Part shown: positions 1-11,597 of the stretch, piece by piece | Position numbering within the stretch: the stretch's first letter is position 1 | Layout of the letters: every line of letters starts with the position of its first letter | Notes under the pieces: model-generated | The model's database searches: none | The model's input: the letters and a program-made list of their open reading frames with translations, nothing else | What the model was told of the DNA's origin: nothing | Assembly: GCA_944472135.2 (NCBI GenBank) | Contig: OX235268.1 | Coordinates: forward strand, 8,872,589-8,936,588 | Direction: 5' to 3' | DNA from: Trichobilharzia regenti | Taxonomy: Eukaryota; Platyhelminthes; Trematoda; Strigeidida; Schistosomatidae | Length of the DNA: 64,000 bases | Position numbers and translations under genes: made by a program

Positions 1-337
1 CCCCTGTTGATCACAACAGAAGTAGGTGGTCAATGTTAGAGACGAGTGTTATGCTTGTGTCAATCGAAAATCCTCCCCGAAATCTAATGAGATTTCAGCT
101 TAAGTGTAGTGTCTTATCTTGTTAGGATTTCACTAGAAATAGAATACGGATCCTCTCAATAACTACTACTAGCCTTTCAGAGTATATGCAATGTCTAATT
201 ATAACAGATGTTTTGTCAGCTTGTCAACGAGTAGGTGACTTTGGTGTTCACTAGAAGGTGAGAGTCTATTCACATCTCATGAATTGCACGAGAGTAATGT
301 TGAAGACAAATAAGGAAGGTAATTAAGCCCAACTCTA
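1..337. other. No feature recognised
   Basis: AT-rich sequence without a frame, tRNA-like box or repeat that I can match elsewhere in the window. Confidence 0.4.
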
Positions 338-712
338 TTGATTCACTTCACTCATCTTCTTGTCTACCTCTGTGTGCTATTTGGAACGTGGCAACTCGAA
401 CTGCTGCACTTCGGTGCCAAGTTCTATGTTGAATCCAGACAGACAGGGACGGTAAAAGTCTATGGTTGGAAACAATTGGTGACATGGCTCAAAATCGTTC
501 TCAGTGGAGCAGATGCATCCACTCCTTGTGACTTATGATCTCCAATGAAACTGTTTTGTTTTTCTTTATTACTCCTTTGTTTCACACCTCTGCTCACTGT
601 TTCTATTATGCTTTTCTTGTACTTTCTTCTCTTGCTTCGCGTGCTACACGGAGTGTGGCGACTTGAACTTCCGCACATTTTTGCAAAGTTCTATGTCGAA
701 AACAAACAAAAA
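338..712 (+). repeat. Two tandem 3' ends of an RTE-type LINE
   Basis: Two successive copies of the same 3' terminal region (about 370-450 and 455-712). The second carries the tail of the reverse-transcriptase protein in one frame (W-L-x-x-x-x-D-M-A-Q-N-R-S-Q-W pattern around 455-530) and then a T-rich 3' untranslated segment ending near 'GCAAAGTTCTATGTCGAA'. The same end recurs at 3000-3350, 11311-11365 and 28800-29160. These are 5'-truncated insertions of an RTE (SR2-like) element; no intact coding remains. Confidence 0.6.
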
Positions 713-1039
713 CAAAACAATTAAGCTCATAGAGTTGAGGACCGTTTATTGAATTAGCTTGGGAGGTATGTCAAAGGTACTGAGCCAGCACCATCTTCGT
801 GAAAGAATGGTGTTATCTAAGAGACGTATTTGGATTGGTGTGAAGTGCGTAACTTCTGGAAGTGTTCAGAATAACAGTAGATGGTTTGAAGCTGGAATGT
901 AGACGTTAAGCCAAGTCTTTCCACGATAAGCAATTTTGGGTGAACATGGATTAATTTCGAAAAGATTTAGGGCTTGTCAAAGAAAACGTGGCATCAATCC
1001 ATATAACCTTTGATACTTGGCTTAACTCGAGTAGGTTGT

Positions 1040-1170
1040 TTAGACTACAGCCAAATGGGACCTTTGAAATGCTAAGATCCAATGACTGGAGACTGTTGGT
1101 GACATGTCTGAGAAGCATTTCCTGTATAACGTGAATGCATTTACTCTTTGAGGATCCTCAAATCCGGTAA
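1040..1170 (+). repeat. RTE LINE 3'-end fragment
   Basis: Short, diverged copy of the same RTE tail (around 'GACTGGAGACTGTTGGTGAC' and the following T-rich segment). Noncoding debris. The 713-1039 stretch before it shows nothing I can name. Confidence 0.45.
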
Positions 1171-1244
1171 GTTATCGTCATCCTCTGGATATTCCTTCGA
1201 AATTCATTTTCGCGTACACTTATGTGTCTTTTCTTTGTTAGACC

Positions 1245-1530
1245 TGGTTGTCGGCCGACAACTGCTACCTTTCCGTCGTGGTCGGGATTGAATACCACAG
1301 TGAACCAACAAGCTAAATTGCCTGGGACTCGTGTTCCTGCAAGTCCTACCATATCAGGGAAGTTGTTCGGATAACGGTTAGACTAAAAGCAGTTACCATG
1401 GGGTACATGGGCTCCAGTATCCAATCGAATCAAATGGCGTATGAACCCATATGGGTCACCGTCAACCATAGGAATGAAGCTCCTGACGCTTCTCCGCTGC
1501 CTTTCGGATTAGACTCCAAGTCAAAGGCTA
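1245..1530 (+). repeat. Inverted duplicate of the PLE segment at 5355-5640
   Basis: Almost identical to the reverse complement of 5355-5640. It contains the start of the same open segment (Met at about 1398, reading GYMGSSIQSNQ) that continues into Penelope-like coding sequence in the 5.2 kb copy. Here it breaks off near 1530, and the rest to 2070 shows nothing recognisable. Confidence 0.6.
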
Positions 1531-2072
1531 GGGGGATGATCCCTTAAGAAAACTCCCTCCTTCGGTCTGGGCGCCCGGTCAGTGTCTCAGCCATCACACA
1601 ATAAATGAAATGAAGCAACAAACCGTCACAATAAATGAAACTCTTTTGGTGTACTTTGTACTCAGTTACCGACTAAGTTAATTAGTTCGTGTAATTCTGG
1701 CACACAGATACTGACGTTTATCAGTAAACCTACTGTCGCATTTATGTTTTATGGCATTCAATGTCATTGCAGCTGATCTCCGTAGTAGATACGAATTCTA
1801 TAAAATTATGGGATAGCGTTGAAACATGGGATCGAATTACTGATTCACCGTGTTAACACAGCCCAGTGTAGTGTTACTGTGATGCTTAACTTCTGTAACT
1901 ACCTAGATGTTCAGTATTTTACTACCTTACTCAATAAGACTCGACAATGTGACAGGATTATATTGTCAAAATGGTCTTTTTCTCCTAACTTATTACAATC
2001 TGCGAAATTCACTGTGGAGACAGTTGGTGGTACCAGTTCAGCGTTTGTTTAAGGATGGGTGACGTTCATTAA

Positions 2073-2540
2073 TTGTTTGAGGTGATAAAAAAATACCCGA
2101 CACGTTTTGTCGAAAAGAACATGAAACCTAAACCTAAAAGAGAAGAATGCGATTCAGCGCCAAAGAAAACGCTGTATCTAAATCTGAATTCCAAGGGACA
2201 TTTGGCAGCTGATATCCTGAAGAGGAGAATATCCAGCTCTTTAAAGAAGACCTTCCCTGCAGCAACACTAAGAGTGACATTCTCTAGCCGTACAATACTT
2301 CGTAATAACACGAAGGACAAACTTTCGCATATGACCAATTCAATGTGCATATACCAGTTCACTTGCTCGTGCGGAGCTAGGTACATAGGTCGTTGTATGC
2401 GCGTTCTCTGAAAACGTGTTAGAGAACACTACCCAGCGTGGCTGCAAAGAGGAGGCACTGGTTCAATCAGAAGTGCCATTATTGAACATCTGGTCAACAC
2501 CTCCCACAAAATCTCAACCGATTCTTTCAAAACAGTTATT
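2073..2540 (+). pseudogene. Penelope-like element, GIY-YIG endonuclease fragment
   Basis: The frame reads the PLE linker (LNLNSKGHLAADILKRRISS) and then the Cys-rich GIY-YIG entry (C-I-Y-Q-F-T-C-S-C-G-A-R-Y-I-G-R). A frame break near 2411 separates it from the downstream W-L-Q-R and I-E-H-L-x-x-T-S-H-K-I segments that complete the domain. In intact PLEs this domain nicks target DNA for insertion. The RT part is absent, so this is a decayed 3' fragment. Confidence 0.75.
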
Positions 2541-2859
2541 TTAAGTTTGTTTCCATCCTTTTCCCTGTTCACATTTATAATTCGTTTGAAAAAAATAAAT
2601 GACTGCAGGGTTTTATCTAAAGTAATTAAATCTACTATCTGATTCTGGGAAGCAGTTTTTAGCTAAGCTTTTTAACGAGATTTATCCGTTGTCCATTCTA
2701 GGATCCTACGCCTGAGACTTGTGATATTCGTAATCAACATTGATCCTAACTCAATTAAAACTTGGTCATAGGGATAAAGTACAGTTGAATATAAATTTCG
2801 TAACATTGCTACCCCTACTGTATTTGTCATCTGTCAATCGACGAGGTTCTGAAGTTACA

Positions 2860-3350
2860 TGAATTGAGATGATTAGGACACGTGTTGCGCATGCCTAGGC
2901 AACGTCGTCCTCGACTGACGGGCAATGTTAGCTGACATAGGGTCAGACTGGAAAAGAGCTAGTGGCGGTCAATCCAAAACATTGCTTCATGAGTCAATGA
3001 AATCCGTAACATTCAGTTACGTTGGGGGTGTAAACTTGGTGGCTGGCTGGTTGGAGTCCTCGAGATGGTGAGAACCAATGGCTGGAGGCAATTGGTGATG
3101 TGACTCAAAATGGTTCTCAATGGCTGACTCAGATGCATTCACTCTTTGTGTTGTGTCGTATCCAATAGAACTATTCTCCTTCCATATAACTGTTGTTTTT
3201 CCCCTATTCCTACTTCTGTTTATAATCTCCTTTTTGAATCTGTCTTCTCTTCTCTTTTGTGCTACTTGGCGTGTGATGCCAGCGGAATTGCCGCATTTCT
3301 GTGCAAAGTTCTATATTGAAGTCAGTCAGCATCTGACATCATTAGAGTAA
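2860..3350 (+). pseudogene. RTE reverse transcriptase C-terminus plus 3' end
   Basis: Reads the RTE C-terminal signature R-W-x-G-H-V-L-R-M-P-x-x-R at 2860-2920 with stops and frame changes, then N-Q-W-L-E-A-I-G-D-V-x-Q-N-G-S-Q-W near 3070-3130, then the T-rich 3' end shared with 338-712. A 5'-truncated, mutated LINE copy. Confidence 0.65.
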
Positions 3351-3479
3351 AGACTTGATTAGATTTATGTCGTCTGGAATTACGGATATTGCTCATTTAT
3401 GTCCAGTTATTCGAATATATGTACACATTGGATTCAACTTTTAAAACTCTTAAGATTTTTCTCGTAGTTTTCCGTTAAA

Positions 3480-3521
3480 TTTGATTACAGGTTGATTTCA
3501 CACTGTATTTCGCAATGCAAG
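3480..3521 (-). repeat. SINE-2 tail fragment
   Basis: Matches the 3' terminal segment of the SINE-2 family in reverse orientation (around 'CACACTGTATTT'), cut off where the CR1-like LINE begins at 3522. Confidence 0.45.
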
Positions 3522-4460
3522 TATGATCTTTCCTGGTCGTCTCATATCTTCTTGATTTCTAAGAAAATATTTCGTCTTACCTTCTACATCAAGAAGTTAA
3601 GACATTCTGGAATAACCCAACCCTTACTCCTACGATTCGTTAACTCTTGCATCCTGGCTATTATTCTCTATTGTTCACCCTTAGTTTTTCCAGGGCTACT
3701 GAAGAAAGACTATACCTTATTACGCAGGATGTTAAGGGTTGTCAGCAGGGTAATCTACGTGCCACTTAACCAGCTTGTTAATATTCTGGTCTACAGGCAC
3801 ATGGACTCATGTAAAAAATGGGCCAAATCCATTTTATCTAACTCACATCACCCTCTTCACTCACAACTCTCCCCTTGTATCTCTTCAGGCAGGCAAAACC
3901 AGAAGCCTATATAGAAAACTATATGCTCACACTAGTAAGTACAAAAACTCAACCATACCCACCCTACTTAGCTCGTCTTCTGTGCGGCAGAGAAAGCATT
4001 AGGCGTGATACCTATAACTTATTAAATAGCCAGTATAACAACTGGATCTCATCTTTCCAACTCATATCATTTATAGGTACAACGTTTTTATTTCTTACTT
4101 TTCCTTTTCTCTCTCTCTCTCTTTTCTGTTATGTGCAGCTTTGTTTCTCTCTTCCTTACAAACTCTATTTAAACATTCTTCTTCGTTCTTTCACACTCTG
4201 TATATCTCGACCTTTTTGTTACCGCTCACGCCAGTAAATATGCTAGCAGTATCTACTTTTCTAACACCTTCAAACACTGTTTAATTTTTGCTTTGCTACC
4301 GACATGTCAATATGTTGTTGTCGTAACTAACTGAGATTACTCTTAATCTATGTAGAATTTTATTTATTGTCAATTTACTAACTGGATGCAATGCTGTAGT
4401 GAAATGCTGAGAATTCCATTCTATATCGCAAGTACTGTTTTGGAATAAAGCGAATCATTA
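3522..4460 (+). pseudogene. CR1-like LINE, 3' part of ORF2 and tail
   Basis: Codes for the region after the RT palm (L-S-W-S-S-H-I-F-L-I-S-K-K, then LRRMLRVVSRVIYVPLNQLV) with a frameshift near 3870, then a T-rich 3' region and the element's 3' end at about 4450. It is nearly identical to the reverse complement of 43130-44090, so the two are recent relatives. It lacks EN and the RT catalytic core and is 5'-truncated. Confidence 0.75.
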
Positions 4461-4808
4461 TTTAAAGCAACTAGTTCCCTTTGTGAATTTCGACAACACA
4501 AGAAGACGTAGTTTATCTGAAACGTGTAATGTATTGGCGCAACACATTTCGGACATTCTGATCACACACGTACTTGTCATACACAGTTTTTATAAAAGGC
4601 ATGAATAATTACAATACGGGTCAAGGTCACAAATAATGGGTAGAGAGATGCAAAAGGTGTGGGTAGGAAAGATAAAGAGAGGAAAAACAAGGTAAAGAAG
4701 GGGTTTGGAAATATTATGAAGTAAATTGGTTCTTGGTTCTAAATTGGATTACCAAGGCAGGTCTAAGGTGATAACAAATAACTTTTGGACCCATAAGGCT
4801 GGCTCAAG
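4461..4808 (-). other. 3' flank of the PLE fragment, no gene
   Basis: Lies directly downstream of the minus-strand PLE endonuclease and probably belongs to its 3' region. A weak hammerhead-like string occurs on the minus strand near 4529-4600 (GTGATCA ... CCGAAATG), but its core is not canonical. Confidence 0.35.
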
Positions 4809-5480
4809 TCATTTTATGGCTAAATCTTCAATAAATTTAAGTATGTGACCCAATCTTGTTTTATATATCTGCTTAAAAGCACTGTTAAAATCAACCTTAT
4901 GACCCATCTCTATAATATGCTTCGCTATAGATGACGTTGGGTATCTATTTCCAGGGTCAATTGTATCTGGCGATTTCATTTGTTGTTGCAGCCACTTTGG
5001 AATGTGTTCTGTGGCCCTAACATGCAGAGACCGATGGGTCCTCCCTATGTACCTGTCTCTATACATACGTTTAAATTGATAAACACAGTGGGATGTGACA
5101 CTATCGTTCGGATAATGTGAGGGTTTACAGGATAGCATAGTTCTCGTTTTCTCTAGGAAGATAAGTTAAGCTGCATAACAGGTTCTATTAATTGCGGCCT
5201 TTAGTCTTTTTCTAGTGATGACTAGACTTTGTTGATCACCTCTGAACGGCAAGGATATGTAAACATCCTTTTTAGGAACTGATTGGATTGGTAACGTCTA
5301 ATAAATCTCAGTGGGTAATTGTTATCTAACAATATATCCCACTGATCCTCTGACTTGGAGTCTAATCCGAAAGGCAGCGGAGAAGCGTCAGGAGCTTCAT
5401 TCCTATGGTTGACGGTGACCCATATGGGTTCATACGCCATTTGATTCGATTGGATACTGGAGCCCATGTACCCCATGGTA
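4809..5480 (-). pseudogene. Penelope-like element, RT C-terminus and GIY-YIG endonuclease
   Basis: Minus-strand PLE fragment. The upstream part (5222-5476) reads W-D-I-L-L-D-N-N-Y-P-L-R-F-I, typical of the segment after the PLE RT thumb. After stops around 5160-5220, the frame 4809-5138 reads C-V-Y-Q-F-K-R-M-Y-R-D-R-Y-I-G-R-T, H-V-R-A-T-E-H-I-P-K-W-L and A-K-H-I-I-E-M-G-H-K-V-D-F, the GIY-YIG core with its downstream His/Glu-rich part. The RT catalytic motifs are missing. Confidence 0.75.
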
Positions 5481-6185
5481 ACTGCTTTTAGTCTAACCGT
5501 TATCCGAACAACTTCCCTGATATGGTAGGACTTGCAGGAACACGAGTCCCAGGCAATTTAGCTTGTTGGTTCACTGTGGTATTCAATCCCGACCACGACG
5601 GAAAGGTAGCAGTTACCGGCCGGGGTATATGTAGTTAAGGCATCACTTGGTGAAATATGCACACACAGTAAGAGACTCGCTACAAAAGCACGATGAAGAA
5701 TAACATAAAGAAAATAGAAATAAACTGTGTAGGGAACAAACAGCAAAATGTGGCATCAAATACGCTTCAGTATACTTATCGAGAATATTCAAAGACGAGG
5801 GGGTGGGGGAAGGGGTATTTGTTACTTTACAGGGCTTCAAGAAAATTGTTGTATATTCGATGTTGATTTCGATGGTAGATGCAATCTGTCGACATACTCG
5901 ACTACTGGACAGCTTCACTTCTAGGGCCCCATCACAGGGAGTCATGATTCACCAGTACATACTAATCTAATACGACTGTTTAACAGTTTACTGTGTTACA
6001 TTATGGTTTGACTATTCACGATGCACATAGCAACGAAGGAAAATGTGGAATTACGGAAGAATTCTAAAGAGTTATAAGAAGTTAGAAAAACAAACAAAAA
6101 TCAGGTCAGGAGAAATCAACACGGTTGTCACCATGAGAGTAGATGCGGTTGAATAATTTACTTTTGCATGCAGAACTCTGGTTTT
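5481..6185. other. Duplicated segment, then unassigned sequence
   Basis: 5481-5640 is the other arm of the inverted duplication with 1245-1420. From 5641 to 6185 I see no gene, tRNA-like box or repeat shared with the rest of the window; a G-rich run lies at 5798-5816. Confidence 0.4.
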
Positions 6186-6375
6186 TCCAAGTGTGCGTCG
6201 GTGGCATAGTGTTTAGGACTCTCGCCAACCATGCACATGGTCCGGGGTTCGAGCCCACGCCGGCGCACTCCTGATATCTATGGTCGGCCTGCAAAATTTG
6301 GGCTACCGATATCCACGCTGAAAATTCCATACTTGTACCAAAAATACAGTGTGGAATCAAGCTGTAATTAAAAAT
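6186..6375 (+). repeat. SINE-2, tRNA-headed short retroposon
   Basis: tRNA-like head with box A (TGGCATAGTGTTTAGGAC) and box B (GGTTCGAGCCC), then a body with a conserved hairpin (arms GATATC...GGTCGGCC and GGGCTACC...GATATC), then a tail ending in AAGCTGTAAT followed by an A-rich run. Other copies: 22066-22205 (minus), 30598-30775 (minus), 48384-48575 (plus). The head implies RNA polymerase III transcription. It is not a functional tRNA, since the acceptor pairing is not kept. Confidence 0.8.
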
Positions 6376-6499
6376 TAATTAGAATGGCTACAGTTTCAGC
6401 AATGCAGAGGAGACAGACGAATGCGTATTGCCCTTGACAGGCAGGTTATTCTTGACGCTGTAGATTAATATGAAGAGAGCATTTGTTGGGATGTATCCA

Positions 6500-6551
6500 C
6501 AACTTAAAGTGCATCGTGATAGATGGAAAGCTGACCCTCGAACAGACGTGG
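6500..6551 (-). pseudogene. ITS2 5' segment of rDNA pseudogene
   Basis: Read on the minus strand, the sequence directly after the 5.8S end gives GTGGCCACGTCTGTTCGAGG and a following ATCTATCACGA. This resembles the start of trematode ITS2 with C-to-T style changes. It breaks off near 6500. Confidence 0.6.
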
Positions 6552-6684
6552 CCACAAGATATCCCGTAGTCGCAATATGCGTTCAAGATGTCTATGTTCA
6601 AAGCAGTATGCAGTTCACATTAATTCACACGGTTGACTGCACTCTTCATCGACGCACGAGCCGAGTGATCTACCGCTCAAAGTT
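6552..6684 (-). pseudogene. 5.8S rRNA pseudogene
   Basis: The minus strand contains an almost complete 5.8S rRNA: GATCACTCGGCTCGTGCGTC, GATGAAGAGTGCAG, GTGTGAATTAATGTGAACTG and CATCTTGAACGCATATTGC in the proper order and spacing. Differences from the conserved 5.8S core are visible (GTAGATC for GTGGATC, ACATAGACATC for ACATCGACATC). With the broken surroundings this indicates a dispersed rDNA pseudogene rather than a working unit. Confidence 0.85.
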
Positions 6685-7080
6685 GTACTCCAATAATCCT
6701 ACATACCGGTTTCCCAGATGCACAGAACTAAAGGTTCGAGGCTGCAACCTGGGCGCAAGTTAACCAGGCCAGAGTACATGGAGTCCAGCTTAAAGCCAGG
6801 TCAATGCGGAGCAGCAAACCCTTGAATAGCAAGCCAAACCGGATCGCTTAAACTGTGTAAAAAGAGTTAAACATTATCAGGGCGAGGCGCGTGCATATAG
6901 CACACAGCCTTCTTCAAACCTTGCACACAACCACTAGGTCGCGTACTATCCCATCGCCCTTGGCAGATCTGGCAACAAAAGTCGCGACGACACCATCAGA
7001 GCATATGACAGGCTAGGTACCGCGGTCAAAGAATCAAAATGCATTGTTGCCTTCCGTCAATTCCTTTAAGTTTCAGATTA
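6685..7080 (-). pseudogene. ITS1-like remnant and 18S scrap
   Basis: Upstream of 5.8S on the minus strand, where ITS1 is expected, there is GC-richer sequence up to about 7045. At 7050-7076 lies an exact-looking match to the universal 18S segment (CTTCCGTCAATTCC then TTTAAGTTTCAG). The 18S 3' end is missing between them, so this part of the unit is deleted or rearranged. The ITS1 call rests on position only. Confidence 0.5.
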
Positions 7081-8214
7081 GCCACTAGTCATTATCAATG
7101 ATTGATTGCGCGGTTCAGCCATCATGAATACTGTGTCGATTGGTTCCCCAGGCCGATCAGCACTCATCATTCAATTACTCAGCTGACGTTTCTTAACATG
7201 TACGCTCCTGCTCCGCCCCTATGGTGCACTTAGCACAAGGCCATATGTCTATGTCATGGGACGTGCCGGTGATGCACCTTCTGTTTGCAGCAGCCTAGTG
7301 TTGAAAAAGTGTTCGATTGTTACACTTTTTATAGAACCCCTATTCCCTTTCTGAAACCATACTGCATAGTGTTCTTTGAACTCTTTTAGAAGTGATACGC
7401 TTCGAAAGACTGATGTATCTGACTCCACTAGAATAGTTCAGACGCGAGATCTTGTCCTTAAAGCTTCTACAGACTGGTGGACTACTGAAGAACACTATCC
7501 TTAGCGTCTTTCAGACGAGTGTCCATCTCAAGGATGATGACATACTTCACTTAAGAATATCACAGATTAAGTCTCCCTTAAAATTAAAGTTCATGTAAAT
7601 TTTGCTTTTTTGACATAAATAATGTTTCTCTGAACTTTTGGTTTGATGTTCTTGTTAATGAATCACTGTGGATACACATTTTGGATAAAGACTTCTTTTA
7701 GAAGTTCTTCTTATTCTTCTTTAGGGCTACACATGCAAATGGTAAAAGATTTAATTTTGTTCAACAGGCATTAAACTGTAGAAAACTTTTCAGTTGACCA
7801 TCGCATGTGGGTTCTCTATGAAAAGAGGCCTTCTTAATGTTCCATTGGCTCTTCTTGATAGTTCCACATTAAGAAGCGAAATTTTGGATTGGTTTTCTAT
7901 TTCAACATTGAATTTCATCGTAGGATGTTGTGAATTACCTGTAAGAAATAATTTAGATCATAATTATTGTCACAGATGTCCACACATTTTTGTGCATACA
8001 TTTGAAAACTACCAATAGTCGACTTTAATCGACCATTCTAGAGCCTTGCCACCTGGTTTTTTCTCCTATAAGTCCATGAACTATCAAGCGGCATACAATA
8101 TTTGAACATTCGTAGCTGATGTACTCTTCTCGTAGGCGTGTTCAAGTATAGGACGTTGAGATTCTACTGAATGCAAATATATCTACGAAGACTTCAGTGA
8201 ACGGAAACAATGGA
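7081..8214. other. No gene recognised
   Basis: A stretch of about 1.1 kb without convincing coding sequence. Possibly more rDNA-spacer remnant near 7100-7300; otherwise AT-rich and unassigned. Confidence 0.35.
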
Positions 8215-8289
8215 GTGTGGATTTATGTATAGTGGATGCAGGAGGTTATGCAGAGTGGATTGCATCTGCTCCACTGAGGACAGCTTTGA

Positions 8290-8985
8290 GCTATACCATC
8301 AATCGTCCCCAGTTATTGGTTATTGGTAAACTAGAGAGTCTGCACCAAACTATGTGGCTCAGATCAACTGTCATTGGTTTCATGAACTCATGCGAAGTTT
8401 TAGTTTGATTACCCCTAACATTCTTCCAATCTAACCTTATGTCAAATAACATTCCTCGTTGGGAAAAGCGATAGTTCAGCATGAGCAGTACGTGTTCTGG
8501 CCATCTCAGTCGATGTAGCTTTACAATCTTGTAGAGTGACATCCCTTCTCTATCTAGCAATCTAGCCCTAACCTATATGTTACTCACCATATTATAGTAT
8601 TTAACACATGGGATAGATCGCAAGCATCTGTGGCCAAAGATAGTTAGTTAGCCTTTTTCTTATCTTCCATTGTCAGTGGCCACGTCTCGCAGCCATTGCC
8701 CTATATCACCTCTAAGTAATACTGAGAAACGCCGCTATATAAGCCTTTTTTTATTCATGGTAAGATTTCGTTGGCAATCAGCCTATTAGAACATATGCAA
8801 CTTTCCAAATAAGTGAAGTGGTCAGTACACTCTATCACTTCACTCCTGCCTATCTTTAAGTTAGGCGCCGATGTAGTCCAGTCTAGTCCTGTAGCATCAT
8901 CTTGCATGTAACAAGAATGGATCGCATTCCAAACATTATGAAGATATTTCCAATAATTTTCACCTTTATGTTCAGAGGTAAACAC
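8290..8985 (-). pseudogene. RTE LINE fragment, RT thumb to C-terminus
   Basis: On the minus strand, 8755-8985 reads S-A-P-N-L-K-I-G-x-x-E-V-I-E-C-T-D-H-F-T-Y-L-E-S (the RTE segment after the YADD box). 8291-8560 reads K-L-H-R-L-R-W-P-E-H-V-L and D-W-K-N-V-R-G-N-Q-T-K-T, the C-terminal signature. The two lie in different frames with decayed sequence between, so this is an old inactive copy. Confidence 0.65.
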
Positions 8986-9044
8986 TGCACTAATTACAAA
9001 TTACATAGTTAAGCATTCCTAGTTCATTGTAATCTTCTTATCGC

Positions 9045-10260
9045 GATTAAAGTTCTGTAGGGGACTTTATAACGAGCTTGGTAACAGGACAAATTATTAT
9101 TATTTCCTTTAATTGCGTTTGGTTCTCTGCTAACGTTTTCACCTGGCTCCAAGTCTGCCCACATGCTTTCATCTCCATGTCACCCTCACACTGACGACGA
9201 ACTCGCCACTTCCCTTTCAGGTTCCATTCAAACAATGGCCTTCCCTTGATGGTATCCTCGGAGTATGGCCAATCCACCTCCATTTCTTCCTGCCTATTTG
9301 TTTCACAATCGGTTCCTGCTGTGTTGGTTCGCTGATTGCCAGAGATCCCTGTATCTGATCTTTTCTGGCCGGCCATCTGATCTTGAGTATTGAGCGAAGA
9401 TAGCTGTTGATGGTGGTCTGTATTTTTGTTTGAGATGCTCTTTATGACGTGCTGGCCACGTCTCTGATCCGTATAGTATCACTGACTGACTTCACATTGG
9501 AGTTGAAAATCCGGATCTTATTTTCATTTTCATGCTGAGTGGTGTTGACTTCCACACAGACTTGAGAGTAATGAAAGCTTGTCTTACTTTTCCTATTCTG
9601 GCTTTGATATCCTTGTCAGTTCCGTCCGCCTGTAGTTGAAACGATGCTTCCCAGGTAGGTAGGTGAAGGAGGTTGTTTCTTTCAGGTTCCTCCCGTCTAT
9701 GCTAATTGTTGTTGTTGGTGTTGGCCAGGAATCTTCATCACCTACCTCTGGTTTCTCTATGTTCACCTGAAGGAAGTCCTATCTTCTCTGGATGTTTCTT
9801 CTGCCAGCTTGTTGCTTTTCACTTGCATATCTTCCAGTGTTTGTGGGAAATCAGACATATATCATCGGCGAAATCCAAATCCTCCAAGTTGATTTTGTGT
9901 GAGTCCATTTTATGCCTGTTTCCTCATTTCCCGTTGTTTGTCGCATTATCCAATCTACTACAATCAAGAAAATCATTGGTGATAGTAGGCAACCTTGTTG
10001 CACTCCCGTCTTTACTTAGAAGGATTCCATAAGTTTCCCGTTGTGGATTACTTGGCATGCAGCATTGTCGTATAGGGCTTGTTTGATTTTCTCCAGGATG
10101 ATACGGCTTAGTATTTTGCTTGGGATTGACTTGAGCATAACACCGCGCCAGTTCTTGCATTGACTTGAGTCTCCTTTCTTTGGTAGTTTGAATAAGTACC
10201 CTTTTTTCCAATCCTCGGGTACCTTGCCCTCTTTCCATACCTTCCTCTAGGTCCATTTCC
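9045..10260 (-). pseudogene. RTE-type LINE fragment, RT middle to C-terminus
   Basis: The minus strand encodes, with several frame changes, the region from before RT motif A (P-K-K-G-D-L-S-Q-C-K-N-W-R-G at about 10150-10200; Q-C-C-M-P near 10050) to the C-terminus (E-E-M-E-V-D-W-P and W-R-V-R-R-Q at 9047-9376). Most of it is nearly identical, in the same orientation, to 27790-28745. The 3' end lies near an ATTATTATT run at 9093. It is not expressible as one protein. Confidence 0.65.
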
Positions 10261-11310
10261 AAAACCAGACAAATATTAGAATAAAAGTCCAAGTTAGTGA
10301 AATAATATTGTAGCAATACATTATAAAAAACACAGTTAATGAGTTATAGAAATTAATGGTTACTTGGTTACACAATCAAAGTTCGCTGCTACAAAATTAC
10401 CCATATAATCCACGATAGTGTTCATTGTTGCAATCGTGTCTACTGGTAGGAGCTGTACACAACGACTGAAGAATAGTCTTTGGATGAGAGGTTCCTGTAA
10501 AATACAAAGTATATAACACGGTTATGAGTGAAACAAGTAGATGGACACTATAGAGAGTAGTGAGAATATGAAACGGCCAGCAGTACACTGTATTTCAGAT
10601 TGTACTCTAAAGTGATGTATATTTTTACCATGAGTTATTTTAAACAAAAGTTGTATACAATATCTTTATTTTTTTTACCTTTTGACAAAAAAGGTACACT
10701 CATATTCTTACAGTCTTCACAGTCCTGTGTAAATGGTTATCACAAAAACGGTGGGCTTCTACCTACGATACAAATTGCAATTTCCAGTGGTTGGATGTAG
10801 GACTTCCAATTTTTTTTTAGCTTAGTTCAAAATCTATCATTTAGAAGTCTATTTATCAACAGTAAGGATTTTCCAAAGACCGGGTATTATTCCATATTAG
10901 TTTGCTTATTAGATGTATCACACACAGTGATGAAGCAGTATTATTTACTGGATGACACAGTTTCGAACAAAATTTATTACTGTTCATAATCATTTCATCA
11001 ATTATAATCACACGACTTCGAAACTTGAGTTTTATAGTTTTCTTTGTCTTCTCGTATTTGTCATCGTTGGGGTAGTAGAATTTTCCACATATCTGGGTGG
11101 ACAGTTGTTGAATCATTCCTACTACACGTATTCTCTTTCATTTGATTCGATAAACAAAGCTTCCGTTGTTATCAATTTCTCCCTCCACCCTGTGACATTG
11201 GATTTGAAAACTGTCATCCTATCCCTTTCTCTTGTGTGGTTGTGTGTAATAGCATGTGGTGTAGTGCTATGGCTTAAGTATTCTCTAGATTTCTAATCTT
11301 ATTCGGGTCA
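10261..11310. other. No gene recognised
   Basis: About 1 kb of AT-rich sequence. The segment 10920-11010 shares a short stretch (CACACAGTGATGAAGCAGTA; reverse-strand CGAGAACAAATT-like) with 55930-56000 and 62980-63060, suggesting a further unnamed dispersed repeat. Nothing coding can be supported. Confidence 0.35.
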
Positions 11311-11365
11311 ACCAACTCGAACTGCTGCACTTCGGTGCCAAGTTCTATGTTGAATCCAGACAGAC
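11311..11365 (+). repeat. RTE LINE 3'-terminal scrap
   Basis: Matches the terminal 55 bases of the RTE 3' end at 390-445 (CTGCACTTCGGTGCCAAG). Confidence 0.55.
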
Positions 11366-11586
11366 AGAGACTGCCCTTGCTCCAGTGGATCCTTTAACCG
11401 ACATTGCTTGTTTCTAATTGAGTTTGTCGGGGGTTTGAATGCCAGCCACTTTTATTCCTGCCTTGTTAAGAACTCTGCATAAGGTGGTTTCTGAGGTTCC
11501 TTCCTTGTATGGAATTACTACTGATGACTGTCTGAGACATCTAATAAACAAACTAATATGGAATTACTTACTACCACAGTGACCAA

Positions 11587-11597
11587 GTTTTACACAT
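11587..11597 (+). repeat. Target-site duplication, left copy
   Basis: GTTTTACACAT, repeated exactly at 12254-12264 at the far end of the SINE-1 foldback pair. Confidence 0.65.

Noticed and set aside
338..538. Small protein at 338-538 and similar short frames in the 8.2, 28.7 and 29.0 kb regions
   Set aside because: They are out-of-frame readings of the RTE LINE C-terminus and 3' end.
4529..4600. Hammerhead in the PLE 3' region at 4.5 kb
   Set aside because: GTGATCA replaces the CUGANGA core and stem II cannot be formed convincingly; noted only as weak similarity.
10952..11296. 114-residue hydrophobic plus-strand frame as a membrane protein
   Set aside because: AT-rich composition produces such frames by chance; part of it overlaps a short repeat seen elsewhere in the window.
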